Source of the DNA: Micromonospora craterilacus
GTDB taxonomy: Bacteria > Actinomycetota > Actinomycetes > Mycobacteriales > Micromonosporaceae
Direction of reading: 5' to 3'
DNA: 38,961 nucleotides
Assembly (NCBI RefSeq): GCF_003236315.1
Contig: NZ_POTY01000030.1
Span: forward strand, 1 to 38,961
The position numbers were made by a program, and so were the translations under genes. How positions within the stretch are numbered: the first letter of the stretch is position 1; every line of letters begins with the position of its first letter. Shown here one piece after another: positions 15,752 through 25,323 of the stretch. The notes beneath the pieces are model-generated. The model was not told where the DNA came from. It ran no database searches and saw only the letters and a list, made by a program, of their open reading frames with translations.

Positions 15752-17071
15752 CTACCGACCGGCGCCGAGCCGTGGGAGTTCATCGGTCGGCGCGTCCACC
15801 GCCGGCCCCGGCCGTTGGGCGACGACGCCCGACCGGCCGCCGGGATCCCGGTGCCCGCCCGCCGCGGCCCGAGGCGCGACGGTGGGCACCGGCGGGCGGA
15901 TGAGCAGCGCCGGGGTCCAGTCCTTGAGCCGCAGCGCGGGCCGCTCGACCAGCTTCCAGGACAGAAACGCGGCCGCCCAGGCCACCGCCACGGACAGCAG
16001 CACGAACGGCCCGAGGCCCCAGCGGCTCCAGCCCAGACTCGCCATCACCTGCTGGCCGATGAACCCGTAGATGTAGATGCCGTAGGAGTAGTCGTTGCGG
16101 CGGCCCACCGCGTGCAGCCGGCGGGGCATCCGCACCGACAGCCAGATCAGCAGGTACGCGTAGGCCGGCAGGCCCAGCACGGCGAAGCCGCCGAGCAGCA
16201 GGGACAGCACCAGCACCGCCGCCGAGCCGAGGCCCAGCAGGTCGTTGACCGGCACCCGGTCCCGGTAGAGGTCGAAGCTCGCCCCGAGGGCGAAGAGGAA
16301 GCCCAGGTAGAGCAGCCAGTGGAAACTGGCGCTGCCGAGCAGCGGCAGCTCGACGCTCCCGCCGATCTTCTCGGCCGGGCCGCTCCACCGGCCGCTGCTC
16401 CACCAGCTCAGCGCGACCGCCGCGTAGAGGGCGAGCGTCAACGCCACCACGAACCGTCGGGCCTGGCGCAGGACGGCGGTCACGGCCAGCAGGGCCACCG
16501 CGAGGTAGCAGAGCATCTCGTACTTCAGCGACCAGAGCGCGCCGTTGAAGACGCTGTAGCCGACCTTGCGTCCCCACGGTGTGGTGTCGACCAGCAGCCC
16601 GTCGATGCCGTACTGCCGTACGCCGGTCCACCAGTTCGCCTGGGCGTAGGCCAGCGGACCACCCCGCTCCCACGGGTTGTCGAAGAACCCGCTGACGGTG
16701 CCGTTCTCGCGCAGCGCCACCAGCGGCGCCACCAGCAGGGCGGTGACCAGCAGACACACCCACAGCGCGGGGAAGATCCGCAGGCCACGGTGCCACAGGT
16801 AGCGGCCCAGGCTGGCTCGGCGGGCGCTACGGGTGATCAGCAGCCCGGAGAGCACGAAGAAGCCGAACACGGCCATCGTGCCGACGTTGGTCTGCCCGCC
16901 GAACAGGTGATGGCCCAGGTCGCTGGCGCCGAAACCGAGAGGTTTGGCGTGTGACGCGACGACGGCGAGGGCCAGCGCCAGCCGGATCAGCCCGATGCCG
17001 TTGCTGCGTCCGGAGAGCAGGTCCGCCAGCGTGCCCCGGGACCGGGCGAGCCCGGCCAGCGTCTTTCCCAT
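15752..17071 (-). CDS. acyltransferase family 3 membrane protein (OafA-like)
   Basis: A 439-residue polytopic protein with about ten membrane helices. Family markers: NGIGLIRLALALAVVASHA with the conserved His after the first helix, VFGFFVLSGLLIT, YLWHRGLRIFPALWVC with the R...P motif, GALWSLKYEML and YSYGIYIYGFIGQQV. These enzymes O-acylate sugars, lipids or peptidoglycan across the membrane; the acceptor here is unknown. The C-terminal 45 residues are a disordered Pro/Arg tail. The start is either ATG 17071 or GTG 17080, neither with a strong ribosome site. Its stop lies 37 bases from the assigned start of the downstream LigD-like gene on the same strand, so the two may be co-transcribed. 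Confidence 0.85.
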   Translation of the reverse strand: MGKTLAGLARSRGTLADLLSGRSNGIGLIRLALALAVVASHAKPLGFGASDLGHHLFGGQTNVGTMAVFGFFVLSGLLITRSARRASLGRYLWHRGLRIFPALWVCLLVTALLVAPLVALRENGTVSGFFDNPWERGGPLAYAQANWWTGVRQYGIDGLLVDTTPWGRKVGYSVFNGALWSLKYEMLCYLAVALLAVTAVLRQARRFVVALTLALYAAVALSWWSSGRWSGPAEKIGGSVELPLLGSASFHWLLYLGFLFALGASFDLYRDRVPVNDLLGLGSAAVLVLSLLLGGFAVLGLPAYAYLLIWLSVRMPRRLHAVGRRNDYSYGIYIYGFIGQQVMASLGWSRWGLGPFVLLSVAVAWAAAFLSWKLVERPALRLKDWTPALLIRPPVPTVAPRAAAGGHRDPGGRSGVVAQRPGPAVDAPTDELPRLGAGR

Positions 17072-17130
17072 CGAGCGCACGCTACCAGCGGCAACCGCGA
17101 CCCGAAGATCAACCGCGCCGGTCAGCAGGC

Positions 17131-17160
17131 GGACCGGGAGGGCAACGTCCCACCCGGTCC
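17131..17160 (-). terminator. hairpin downstream of the small helical protein
   Basis: GGACCGGG (17131-17138) pairs with CCCGGTCC (17153-17160), with an inner GGG/CCC. It begins 16 bases past the stop at 17177. Confidence 0.6.
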
Positions 17161-17176
17161 ACCGCGTACGCGCAGG

Positions 17177-17416
17177 TCAGCCGTTCCCTCGCTGGATGCG
17201 CCCGGCGAGCATCTGCTTGCCCTGCTCGCCCGCCTTGCGGTTGTTCTCCTGCATCTTCCGGAACCAGTTGGCCAGTTCCGCATCGCCGCGCGCATCCGCG
17301 TCGGCGATGTACGTCTCCAGCCGCCAGATCTGTTCCAACGACATCTGCAGTGCATGGATCAGGTCGTAGTTGGCGTCCTTCACCGGACTCGCCGGCTCCT
17401 TCACCATGGTGGCCAC
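17177..17416 (-). CDS. small conserved helical protein
   Basis: A 79-residue protein of mostly helical, charged sequence: YDLIHALQMSLEQIWRLETY, then ADARGDAELANWFRKMQENN and ending KQMLAGRIQRG. This looks like a two-helix ferritin-like hairpin, as in short actinobacterial hypotheticals, but no metal-binding Glu/His set is evident. The start is GTG 17416 with GGGAGG six bases upstream. No signal or membrane segment. It diverges from the subtilase gene; both promoters must lie in 17417-17659. Function unknown. Confidence 0.7.
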   Translation of the reverse strand: MATMVKEPASPVKDANYDLIHALQMSLEQIWRLETYIADADARGDAELANWFRKMQENNRKAGEQGKQMLAGRIQRGNG

Positions 17417-17659
17417 GGTTCACCTCCCAGATAGGTACCTCGGGCGCGGGCCGCGTACCCGGGCCCGGCACCGGCACACGCGACGGGGCCGAACACCTAC
17501 GAAAGTCGCGAACCACCGGCGACGAAATATGACACCCGGGATGTAACAACACATCCGGCCGGAGCGCTGGAGTGGGCAGGACGGGCATCCTGCCCGCCGC
17601 CGGGCCGCCTCCACGAGGGGTGACGACGCCCGACGGAAACCAGCCCCCTGGGAGTCCGT

Positions 17660-19141
<1,482 letters not shown>

Positions 19142-19148
19142 CGCCACC

Positions 19149-19181
19149 GGTGGGGTCCGGCGTCCGACGCCGGGCCCCACC
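19149..19181. terminator. bidirectional hairpin between the subtilase and metallophosphoesterase genes
   Basis: A 14-bp stem (19149-19162/19168-19181) with one G-T pair and a 5-base loop, between convergent stops at 19141 and 19193. Confidence 0.75.
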
Positions 19182-19192
19182 CCTCGCCGGCC

Positions 19193-20032
19193 TCAGCCGG
19201 CCGGCAGGATCCGGCGCCAGGCGGGCGGCACCGGTCGGGGCCGCCACTCCCGCGGGTACCCGACCGACACCTCCTCGAAGCGCACCCCGTCGTGCCAGGT
19301 GGTGCGGGGTATGTGCAGGTGGCCGTAGACCACCGCGGCGGCCCGGAAGCGCCGGTGCCAGTCGGCCGTCGCCTCCGTGCCGCACCACTGGGCGAAGATC
19401 GGATAACGCAGGATCCGGGTCGGCTCCCGCACCAACGGCCAGTGGTTGACCAGCACGGTCGGCAGGTCGTCGTCGACCTCGGCGAGCCGCCGTCCGGTCT
19501 CGGCGACCCGCTGCGCGCACCACGCCGACCGGCTCGGGTAGGGGTCGGGGTGCAGCAGGAACTCGTCGGTGCAGACGATCCCGGTGCGGTACGCCTCGGC
19601 GAGCGCGGCCTCCGGGGTGTCCAACCCCTCCGGGCGCCAACTGTGGTCGTAAAGCAGGAACAGCGGCGCCACCCGCACCGGCCCGGCCGGCCCCCACCAG
19701 ACCGGATACGGATCCTCCGGCGTCAGCACGTCGAGGCGGCGGCACAGCTCGACCAGGTGCTGGTAGCGGTCCACGCCGCGCAGCCGGACCGGGTCCGACG
19801 GCGGGGTCCACAGCTCGTGGTTGCCGGGTGCCCACACCACGGTGTGGAAGCGATGCCGCAGCAGGGTCAGGGCCCACTCGATGTCGGCCACGGTGTCGCC
19901 GACGTCGCCGGCGACCAGCAGCCAGTCGTCCGGTGACTCCGGCCGCAGCCCCGTCACGACCGCCCGGTTGGCCGGGTGCCCCACGTGCAGGTCGCTGATC
20001 GCGAGCAGACTTCCCGCGCCGTGGCCCGCCAT
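19193..20032 (-). CDS. calcineurin-like metallophosphoesterase
   Basis: A 279-residue cytosolic enzyme with the full metal-ligand set: SDLHVGH (13-19), GDVGD (42-46), GNHE (70-73), VNHWPL and YGHLH near the C-terminus. The family hydrolyses phosphomonoesters or diesters using two metals; the substrate is unknown. Related genes in Streptomyces often neighbour a phosphopantetheinyl transferase, but none is seen here. The start at ATG 20032 is where the conserved strand begins, although its ribosome site is weak. The frame is open further upstream but would run into the ZTP riboswitch on the other strand. Confidence 0.88.
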   Translation of the reverse strand: MAGHGAGSLLAISDLHVGHPANRAVVTGLRPESPDDWLLVAGDVGDTVADIEWALTLLRHRFHTVVWAPGNHELWTPPSDPVRLRGVDRYQHLVELCRRLDVLTPEDPYPVWWGPAGPVRVAPLFLLYDHSWRPEGLDTPEAALAEAYRTGIVCTDEFLLHPDPYPSRSAWCAQRVAETGRRLAEVDDDLPTVLVNHWPLVREPTRILRYPIFAQWCGTEATADWHRRFRAAAVVYGHLHIPRTTWHDGVRFEEVSVGYPREWRPRPVPPAWRRILPAG

Positions 20033-20113
20033 GCGCCGATCGTAGGCGGGCCGCGGGGCGCTGGCGAGGGGCGCGTACCGGCCGGTGCTCGGGGCGACGG
20101 ACACCGGACCCGG

Positions 20114-20119
20114 TAGGAT
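20114..20119 (+). promoter_or_regulatory. candidate -10 box of the glyA transcript
   Basis: TAGGAT is placed so that transcription would start near 20125, where the ZTP aptamer begins. No convincing -35 is seen. Position relative to the riboswitch is the main support. Confidence 0.45.
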
Positions 20120-20121
20120 CG

Positions 20122-20206
20122 GCGGGGGCCGTGACTGGCGCGTGAGGATGGAGCACCATCGGGAAGCGGTCCCGTCACGAGGACGCACGCCGAGCGCCTG
20201 GGCCTT
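20122..20206 (+). promoter_or_regulatory. ZTP (pfl) riboswitch upstream of glyA
   Basis: The RNA contains the conserved blocks of the pfl motif in order: GGCCGTGACTGGCG (about 20127-20140), then GGAGCACCATCGGGAAGCG (20150-20168), then after a variable arm GCGCCTGGGC (20194-20203), which forms the pseudoknot. This class binds ZTP/ZMP, the alarmone of 10-formyl-THF shortage, and usually turns on one-carbon or purine genes. glyA, which makes 5,10-methylene-THF, is a classical target. The aptamer ends about 15 bases before AGGAGG, so control is probably over translation initiation or by a short expression platform. Confidence 0.85.
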
Positions 20207-20228
20207 CCGCACGTCATCAGGAGGTCGC

Positions 20229-21665
20229 ATGTCGCCGAACGCCGAGTCCACCGCCTTCCGCAGCGCGCTGGAGGTCATCCGTGCCGTCGAGCCGCGGGTC
20301 GCCGACGCGATCGGGGCCGAGCTGGCCGACCAGCGCGAGTCGCTCAAGCTGATCGCCAGCGAGAACTACGCTTCGCCGGCCACCCTGCTGGCCATGGGCA
20401 ACTGGCTCAGCGACAAGTACGCCGAAGGCACCGTCGGCCGCCGGTTCTACGCCGGCTGCCAGAACGTCGACACCGTCGAGGCGCTCGCCGCCGAGCACGC
20501 CCGGGAGCTGTTCGGCGCGGCGCACGCGTACGTGCAGCCGCACTCGGGCATCGACGCCAACCTGGTGGCGTTCTGGGCGATCCTGGCCGACCGGGTGGAG
20601 TCCCCCGCGTTGAAGCGGGCCCAGGCCCGGCACGTCAACGACCTGACCGAGGCGGACTGGTTCGCGCTCCGCCGGGAGCTGGGCGACCAGCGGATGCTCG
20701 GCATGTCGCTGGACGCCGGTGGGCACCTCACCCACGGTTTCCGGCCGAACATCTCCGGCAAGATGTTCGACCAGCGCAGCTACGGCACCGACCCGGCCAC
20801 CGGGCTGGTCGACTACGACAAGGTCGCCGAGGCGGCCCGCGAGTTCCGGCCGCTGGTGCTGGTCGCCGGCTACTCGGCGTACCCGCGGAAGGTCAACTTC
20901 CGGATCATGCGGGAGATCGCCGACTCGGTCGGCGCCACCTTCATGGTGGACATGGCCCACTTCGCCGGCCTGGTCGCCGGCAAGGTCTTCACCGGCGACT
21001 TCGACCCGGTGCCGCACGCGCACATCGTCACCACCACCACCCACAAGTCGCTGCGCGGCCCCCGTGGCGGCATGGTGCTGTGCGGCCCGGAGCTGGCCGA
21101 CCAGGTGGACCGGGGCTGCCCGATGGTGCTCGGCGGGCCGCTGCCGCACGTGATGGCCGCCAAGGCGGTGGCCCTCGCCGAGGCGCGCCGCCCCGACTTC
21201 GCCGACTACGCCGGGCGCATCGTCGACAACGCCAAGGCGCTGGCCGAGGGGCTGCTGCGCCGGGGCGCCACGCTGGTCACCGGCGGCACCGACAACCACC
21301 TGGTGCTCATCGACGTCACCGGCTACGGGCTGACCGGCCGGCAGGCCGAGCAGGCGCTGCTGGACTCGGGCATCGTCACCAACCGCAACGCGGTGCCGCA
21401 GGACCCGAACGGGGCCTGGTACACCTCCGGGATCCGGATCGGCACGCCCGCGCTGACCACCCGGGGCCTCGGCTCGGCGGAGATGGACACCACCGCCGAG
21501 CTGATCCACACCGTGCTCAGCCAGACCACCGCGGGCGCGAACCCGGACGGCACCGCCTCCAAGGCCAAGTACGTGCTCGACCCCGCCCTCGCGGACAAGG
21601 TCAGCCACCAGGCGAGCGAGCTGCTCACCGGCTTCCCGCTCTACCCGAGCGTCGACCTGGGCTGA
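20229..21665 (+). CDS. glyA: serine hydroxymethyltransferase (long actinobacterial form)
   Basis: A 478-residue PLP enzyme that converts serine and THF to glycine and 5,10-methylene-THF. Markers: [19 protein letters not shown], the PLP Lys273 in [27 protein letters not shown], and [16 protein letters not shown]. It is longer than the usual 420 residues because of an insertion at about 118-155 (between NLVAFWAIL and [14 protein letters not shown]), as in the second GlyA of Streptomyces. ATG 20229 follows AGGAGG. It is controlled by the ZTP riboswitch upstream and ends in a strong hairpin, the last backbone gene before the island. Confidence 0.96.
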   Translation: MSPNAESTAFRSALEVIRAVEPRVADAIGAELADQRESLKLIASENYASPATLLAMGNWLSDKYAEGTVGRRFYAGCQNVDTVEALAAEHARELFGAAHAYVQPHSGIDANLVAFWAILADRVESPALKRAQARHVNDLTEADWFALRRELGDQRMLGMSLDAGGHLTHGFRPNISGKMFDQRSYGTDPATGLVDYDKVAEAAREFRPLVLVAGYSAYPRKVNFRIMREIADSVGATFMVDMAHFAGLVAGKVFTGDFDPVPHAHIVTTTTHKSLRGPRGGMVLCGPELADQVDRGCPMVLGGPLPHVMAAKAVALAEARRPDFADYAGRIVDNAKALAEGLLRRGATLVTGGTDNHLVLIDVTGYGLTGRQAEQALLDSGIVTNRNAVPQDPNGAWYTSGIRIGTPALTTRGLGSAEMDTTAELIHTVLSQTTAGANPDGTASKAKYVLDPALADKVSHQASELLTGFPLYPSVDLG

Positions 21666-21679
21666 GCTGAGAGAGTGTC

Positions 21680-21708
21680 GGTGCCGGGCCGGCGTCCGGC
21701 CCGGCACC
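21680..21708. terminator. hairpin terminator between glyA and the island operon
   Basis: A 13-bp perfect stem (21680-21692/21696-21708) with a 3-base loop. It lies between the convergent glyA stop and the end of the minus-strand operon at 21724. Confidence 0.8.
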
Positions 21709-21723
21709 ACCTCTTCCGCTAGG

Positions 21724-22506
21724 TCATCGTCGAAAGCGCCTGCCCCGCGTCAGCGTGTCGACATACGAGCAGTGTTCCAGCACCTCGTGATCGACTTCGG
21801 TGAGCTGGCCGTACTCGTCGAGGAAACTGTCGCGCAGGTCTGGGCGGAGGGGCCAGATGCGGGTGGCGAGGCGTACGAGGTCGCGGGTGGGCAGGTCGTA
21901 GCGGCTGTGCTCGAAGTCGATCAGGCGAACAAGGCCGTCGTCACCGTAGATCATGTTGCGGGGCATGAAGTCGAGGTGGCACGGCAGGGTCGGTAGCGGT
22001 GCGAGGTCTTGGAGGGCTCGCATGTGGACGCCTACCTCGGCGCTGAAGTCGGACGTGATTCGGTCTCCGGCCTGGTGGATCCAGTACTCGGCGCGTTGGG
22101 CGAGCCAGGCTGTCCAGTCCGGTTTCAGCTGCGGAGGTCCGGCGGCGTGGAGCGCCTTGAGTAGCCGCCCCGCCTGGCGGTAGGCGTCCTGCTCGGCGTC
22201 GGAGTCGAGCGTTCGCTGGTTGAGCGGGACCCCAGGCACGGCGGTGATGACGATCGCGGGCGGATCGTTAGCGGTCGCGAGTAGGCGGGGCGCCCGGTCG
22301 CCGAGGGCCGGAACCCAGGTCCGGTAGGCGTGTACCTCCTGCATGTGCCGTTCCTGGCTGCGGTGTGGTTTGACGATTACCTCTCCGTGCTCCGCGGTTG
22401 AGGCACGGAGTACGTGGGTGCCCGCGTGGCCGGGGTGCCAGGTGACGGGTACTGCGCCGGCGCCGAGGAGGCGCCGGCAGAGTTGGAGGAGGTCGTCGCT
22501 GCTCAT
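21724..22506 (-). CDS. APH-family kinase (aminoglycoside phosphotransferase fold), last gene of the operon
   Basis: A 260-residue protein-kinase-like small-molecule kinase. The catalytic loop CHLDFMPRNMIY gives HxDxxxxN and the metal-binding motif is LIDFEHS. An N-lobe Lys is in EVIVKPHRS. The family phosphorylates hydroxyls of antibiotics, sugars or nucleosides. Its ATG overlaps the upstream phosphatase stop by 4 nt (ATGA). Within this operon it may phosphorylate a pathway intermediate, or protect the host by modifying the product. The substrate cannot be inferred. Confidence 0.85.
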   Translation of the reverse strand: MSSDDLLQLCRRLLGAGAVPVTWHPGHAGTHVLRASTAEHGEVIVKPHRSQERHMQEVHAYRTWVPALGDRAPRLLATANDPPAIVITAVPGVPLNQRTLDSDAEQDAYRQAGRLLKALHAAGPPQLKPDWTAWLAQRAEYWIHQAGDRITSDFSAEVGVHMRALQDLAPLPTLPCHLDFMPRNMIYGDDGLVRLIDFEHSRYDLPTRDLVRLATRIWPLRPDLRDSFLDEYGQLTEVDHEVLEHCSYVDTLTRGRRFRR

Positions 22507-23153
22507 TGCCCGGTTTCGAGGTGGCGGGTGTCGTTGTGGGCAACAAGTTGCCAGATGGTGCGGCCGAACCGGTTGGTTGGTTGCTGCCACCTGGTGACGG
22601 AGGCATGGTCGGTGACGAAGCCGAGCCGCAGGCAGGCGCCCCGGGGGAGTTCGAGGAGGAGGTTGTTGGCCGCCTCGGTGGTCTCGCCGTGGGCGGCGAT
22701 GAGGATCCGCTGGCCCTCGTGCCGGGCGAGGACCCGCTGTAGGACTTTGGTTGCCCGGTCGAGGTATTGGTTCCAGGCCTCGGACCCGTCGGCGTACGGA
22801 ACGTCGGGGGCGTGTTGGGGTGGGCCCTGAAAGGCGGTCTTGACATCCGTCCACGGGCGGCCATCGGCGTCGCCGTGGTCAGGCCCGCGAAGTTCCGACT
22901 CCAGGGTGGGCGGTAGGTGGAGGGCCTGAGTGATGATCTCGACGGTCTGGGCCACCCGGAGTCTGGGCGTGGAGTAGAAGGCCGCGTACGGTCGGGCTGT
23001 GTGCTCGGCGGCCAGGCGGGCAGCGAGTCGGGTGACCTGGCGGCGTCCCCGGTCGGTCAGTCCGGTGCAGCCGTGTTCGCCGCCCACGATCCCGGCGACG
23101 TTGCAGGCGGCCTCGCCGTGGCGGGCGATGACGAGTTCGGTGGTTGGGGCCAT
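22503..23153 (-). CDS. histidine phosphatase family protein (phosphoglycerate-mutase-like)
   Basis: A 216-residue enzyme with the phospho-His motif ARHGEAACN near residue 10, STPRLRVAQT as the substrate Arg segment, and the proton-donor/second His in IAAHGETTEA. It probably removes phosphate from a small molecule such as a nucleotide or sugar phosphate. ATG 23153 has AAAGGAG eight bases upstream, located inside the preceding gene; the two frames overlap by 97 nt. The family start (RHGE) confirms this initiation site. Confidence 0.88.
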   Translation of the reverse strand: MAPTTELVIARHGEAACNVAGIVGGEHGCTGLTDRGRRQVTRLAARLAAEHTARPYAAFYSTPRLRVAQTVEIITQALHLPPTLESELRGPDHGDADGRPWTDVKTAFQGPPQHAPDVPYADGSEAWNQYLDRATKVLQRVLARHEGQRILIAAHGETTEAANNLLLELPRGACLRLGFVTDHASVTRWQQPTNRFGRTIWQLVAHNDTRHLETGQ

Positions 23154-23914
23154 CGGCAGGGCTCCTTTGGAGGAGGCAGGTCGGCGCGGAACGGGTCGGG
23201 CCAGGGCCGGACGGTGGGCCAGGGGTGTTGGTATCCGTTGGTGCCGAGGTACCTGAGAGTCAAGAGGTGGTGTAGTTCGGCGTACTGCCGCAGCTCGTCA
23301 AGGTCGCACCGGTTTGGTGCGATGGCGGTCCGGTAGGCGTCGACGCAGCCCGTCAGGGTGGATTGGTCCAGGCGGCCGTACGTCATGGAGGCGGTGACGA
23401 GTAGTCCGGCCAGGTCGTAGCCGAAGGGGGCGAGAGTGAGGTCGTCGAAGTCGACGACGGCGACGTCTTCTCCCTCAACGATGTAGTTGCGGACGTTCGG
23501 GTCCTTGTAGAAGGCTGGTGGCTGGCCAGCCCGGTCGAGGATGGCGTCGAGCGCGGTCAGGTCGGCGTCCGTGACGTGGGCAGCACGGTGCAGCGCCTTC
23601 CGACGCGGTCCGGCGAAGTCGGGAAGCACCAGCCCGGTCGGCGTGGTGTGAGGTTGGTCGAGGCGTGCGGAGTGCAGCTCTCTCCGGTAGGCGGCGTCGT
23701 GCAGCCGGCCGAGCGCGGACGCCACGCGGGGTAGGTCCGCCACCTCGGGTGTCCGGCCTGGTAGCGGTTCGAAGACCAGGTGGCGACTGGTCCGCGTGCC
23801 CAGATGCGGGAGACGGACCCCGGACTCCAGTCCGGTGAGCCAGTCGTGGTGGGCCGCCGCTGCCGAGCAGCGTTGCGGGTCGTCGTACCGCTTGATGAAG
23901 AGGTTGCTGGTCAC
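23057..23914 (-). CDS. APH-family kinase, first copy
   Basis: A 285-residue protein-kinase-like fold. The catalytic Asp is in FYKDPNVRNYIV (D-x4-N kept, but His replaced by Tyr-Lys) and the metal site in VVDFDDLTLAPFGYDLAGLL. The N-lobe is short (MTSNLFIKRYDD). The start is GTG, overlapping the methyltransferase stop as GTGA. The last 32 codons extend into the following phosphatase gene in another frame and encode a Pro/Ala/Ser-rich tail with no family likeness, so the overlap may reflect loss of an earlier stop. Little similarity is visible to the second kinase, so the two likely have different substrates. Confidence 0.82.
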   Translation of the reverse strand: MTSNLFIKRYDDPQRCSAAAAHHDWLTGLESGVRLPHLGTRTSRHLVFEPLPGRTPEVADLPRVASALGRLHDAAYRRELHSARLDQPHTTPTGLVLPDFAGPRRKALHRAAHVTDADLTALDAILDRAGQPPAFYKDPNVRNYIVEGEDVAVVDFDDLTLAPFGYDLAGLLVTASMTYGRLDQSTLTGCVDAYRTAIAPNRCDLDELRQYAELHHLLTLRYLGTNGYQHPWPTVRPWPDPFRADLPPPKEPCRWPQPPNSSSPATARPPATSPGSWAANTAAPD

Positions 23915-24726
23915 GGCCGCGCCGCCAGGGCGTAGCTGACGGTGGATCGGGTCAGGTAGGGCGGCGCCGGTAGCCGTTTCCGGAGGATCGCGGCGAGTTC
24001 GGCCGGTCCGCAGGCCGGGCGAATCCGGTACTTCGGCGTCGTGGCGAGGTATCGGGCGAGGTGCGTGACGTCGGCAAACTGGAAGACTTGTTCCTCGTGT
24101 AGGACGTCGAGGACCGTGAGGTGGGTGGCGGTGACGTCGAGCAGGTTGCGGCTGTGGAAGCGCTCGTAGAGGCTCGGCCGGCGGGTGGCATCGGGGTCGA
24201 GGTCGGCGGTTTGGACGAGTTGGTCGAGTTCGGTGTAGCTGTCCAGCGACTTGGTCGCCAGGACGGCGACGCCTCCGGGGCGGAGGCAGCGGGCGATCTC
24301 CGCGACCGCGGCGGCCGGTGTGGGCGTGTGATAGAGGCAGAACGCGGCTACCGCCGCGTCGGCCAGCGCGTCGGGCAGCGGCAGGTGGTGGAAGTCGGCG
24401 CAGACTGCCGCGCCAGTGCCGCTGGCCTCGGCCAGCCGGGTACGGGCGGTGGCCAGCAGCGCGGCCGAGGCGTCGACAGCGATGAGGCGTCGGGGGCGGA
24501 GACGGTCGGAGATGCGGAGGGTGGTGGTGCCGCGTCCGCAGCCGATATCCAGCACGACCGCGCGGGGTGGGGTGCGCTGAGCGACCAGGTCAACGATGAC
24601 TTCGGCAGCGTCACGTCCGGCGATCTTGGCTTCGTGTAGTGTGCGGGTGCGCTCCGCGAGCCGGCCGCTGGATCGGTAGAGGTCACCGCGAACCAGATCT
24701 GGATCAAGGAACGGGTTAGCCGACAT
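23911..24726 (-). CDS. class I SAM-dependent methyltransferase
   Basis: A 271-residue enzyme with motif I VLDIGCGRG (58-66), an acidic end of strand 2 (LIAVDAS), motif post-I ADFHHLPLPDALAD and AEIARCLRPGGVAVLATKSL. This is the small-molecule/UbiE-like group. The C-terminal 90 residues (DVTHLARYLATTPKYRI) form a substrate lid without a known signature. ATG 24726 follows GGGAGG. Its stop overlaps the next gene by 4 nt. Likely O-, N- or C-methylation of a sugar or nucleoside in the operon's product. The acceptor is unknown. Confidence 0.85.
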   Translation of the reverse strand: MSANPFLDPDLVRGDLYRSSGRLAERTRTLHEAKIAGRDAAEVIVDLVAQRTPPRAVVLDIGCGRGTTTLRISDRLRPRRLIAVDASAALLATARTRLAEASGTGAAVCADFHHLPLPDALADAAVAAFCLYHTPTPAAAVAEIARCLRPGGVAVLATKSLDSYTELDQLVQTADLDPDATRRPSLYERFHSRNLLDVTATHLTVLDVLHEEQVFQFADVTHLARYLATTPKYRIRPACGPAELAAILRKRLPAPPYLTRSTVSYALAARP

Positions 24727-24750
24727 GGGTCGCCTCCCGTGCCGGGTCGG

Positions 24751-25272
24751 TCAGGTCATCGGCTGGGCTTGTTGTCGTATCCCTTCGATCAGTTGGTTGG
24801 CTTGGCGGCGGCTGGTGAGCGAGATCAGCCGGACGTGTCGCCCGTGTTCCTGGATGAGGTTCCGGACCCGGGGCCGCATAGCTCGCCGGTAGCCGAGGAT
24901 GTACCGGACGAAGCTCCAGGTGATCCGGTCGTAGACGCCATCGGCCTGGTGCTGGCCGCCCCGGTAGCGTCGGCGTCGCTGGGCGATGCCCCAGAGGCAG
25001 GTGGCGGCGGGAAGGTCGAGGAAGATCACGGTGTCGGCGGCGGCCAGCCGGATCGGCAGGGTGCCGGCGTAGTTGCCTTCGATGATCCAGCGCTCGCTGG
25101 TGACGAGTTTCTCCTGCTTGGCCGCGAATTCCTCCTGTGGGAGTGGGTTCCACTGCTCGTCGTAGAAGATCGCGTCGAGGTGGGTCAGCGGCGCGTCGAG
25201 GAGCTGGGCGAGCTGCCGGGCGATCGTCGACTTGCCGCTGCCGCCGCAGCCGATGATGGCGATCCTGTCCAT
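24751..25272 (-). CDS. small P-loop kinase (adenylate-kinase/FlaR-like)
   Basis: A 173-residue NTPase with Walker A GCGGSGKST at residues 8-16, TSERWIIEGNY, the Walker-B-like TVIFLDLPAATCL and a basic lid region with QRRRRY. This is the so-called topology-modulation/FlaR group, of unclear substrate but close in fold to nucleoside-monophosphate kinases. ATG 25272 has GGAGG immediately upstream; the longer frame starting at 25317 lacks one. In this setting it could phosphorylate a modified nucleoside monophosphate, which is inference from context only. Confidence 0.82.
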   Translation of the reverse strand: MDRIAIIGCGGSGKSTIARQLAQLLDAPLTHLDAIFYDEQWNPLPQEEFAAKQEKLVTSERWIIEGNYAGTLPIRLAAADTVIFLDLPAATCLWGIAQRRRRYRGGQHQADGVYDRITWSFVRYILGYRRAMRPRVRNLIQEHGRHVRLISLTSRRQANQLIEGIRQQAQPMT

Positions 25273-25323
25273 GGTCCTCCAGCGTAGGGGTGCTGCGGGG
25301 CGAGGTTGGTTGGACACGGCGAG

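Noticed and set aside
20217..21710. 497-codon open frame antisense to glyA
   Set aside because: Composition shadow of glyA: low-complexity sequence, no ribosome site, and it would read through the glyA terminator hairpin.
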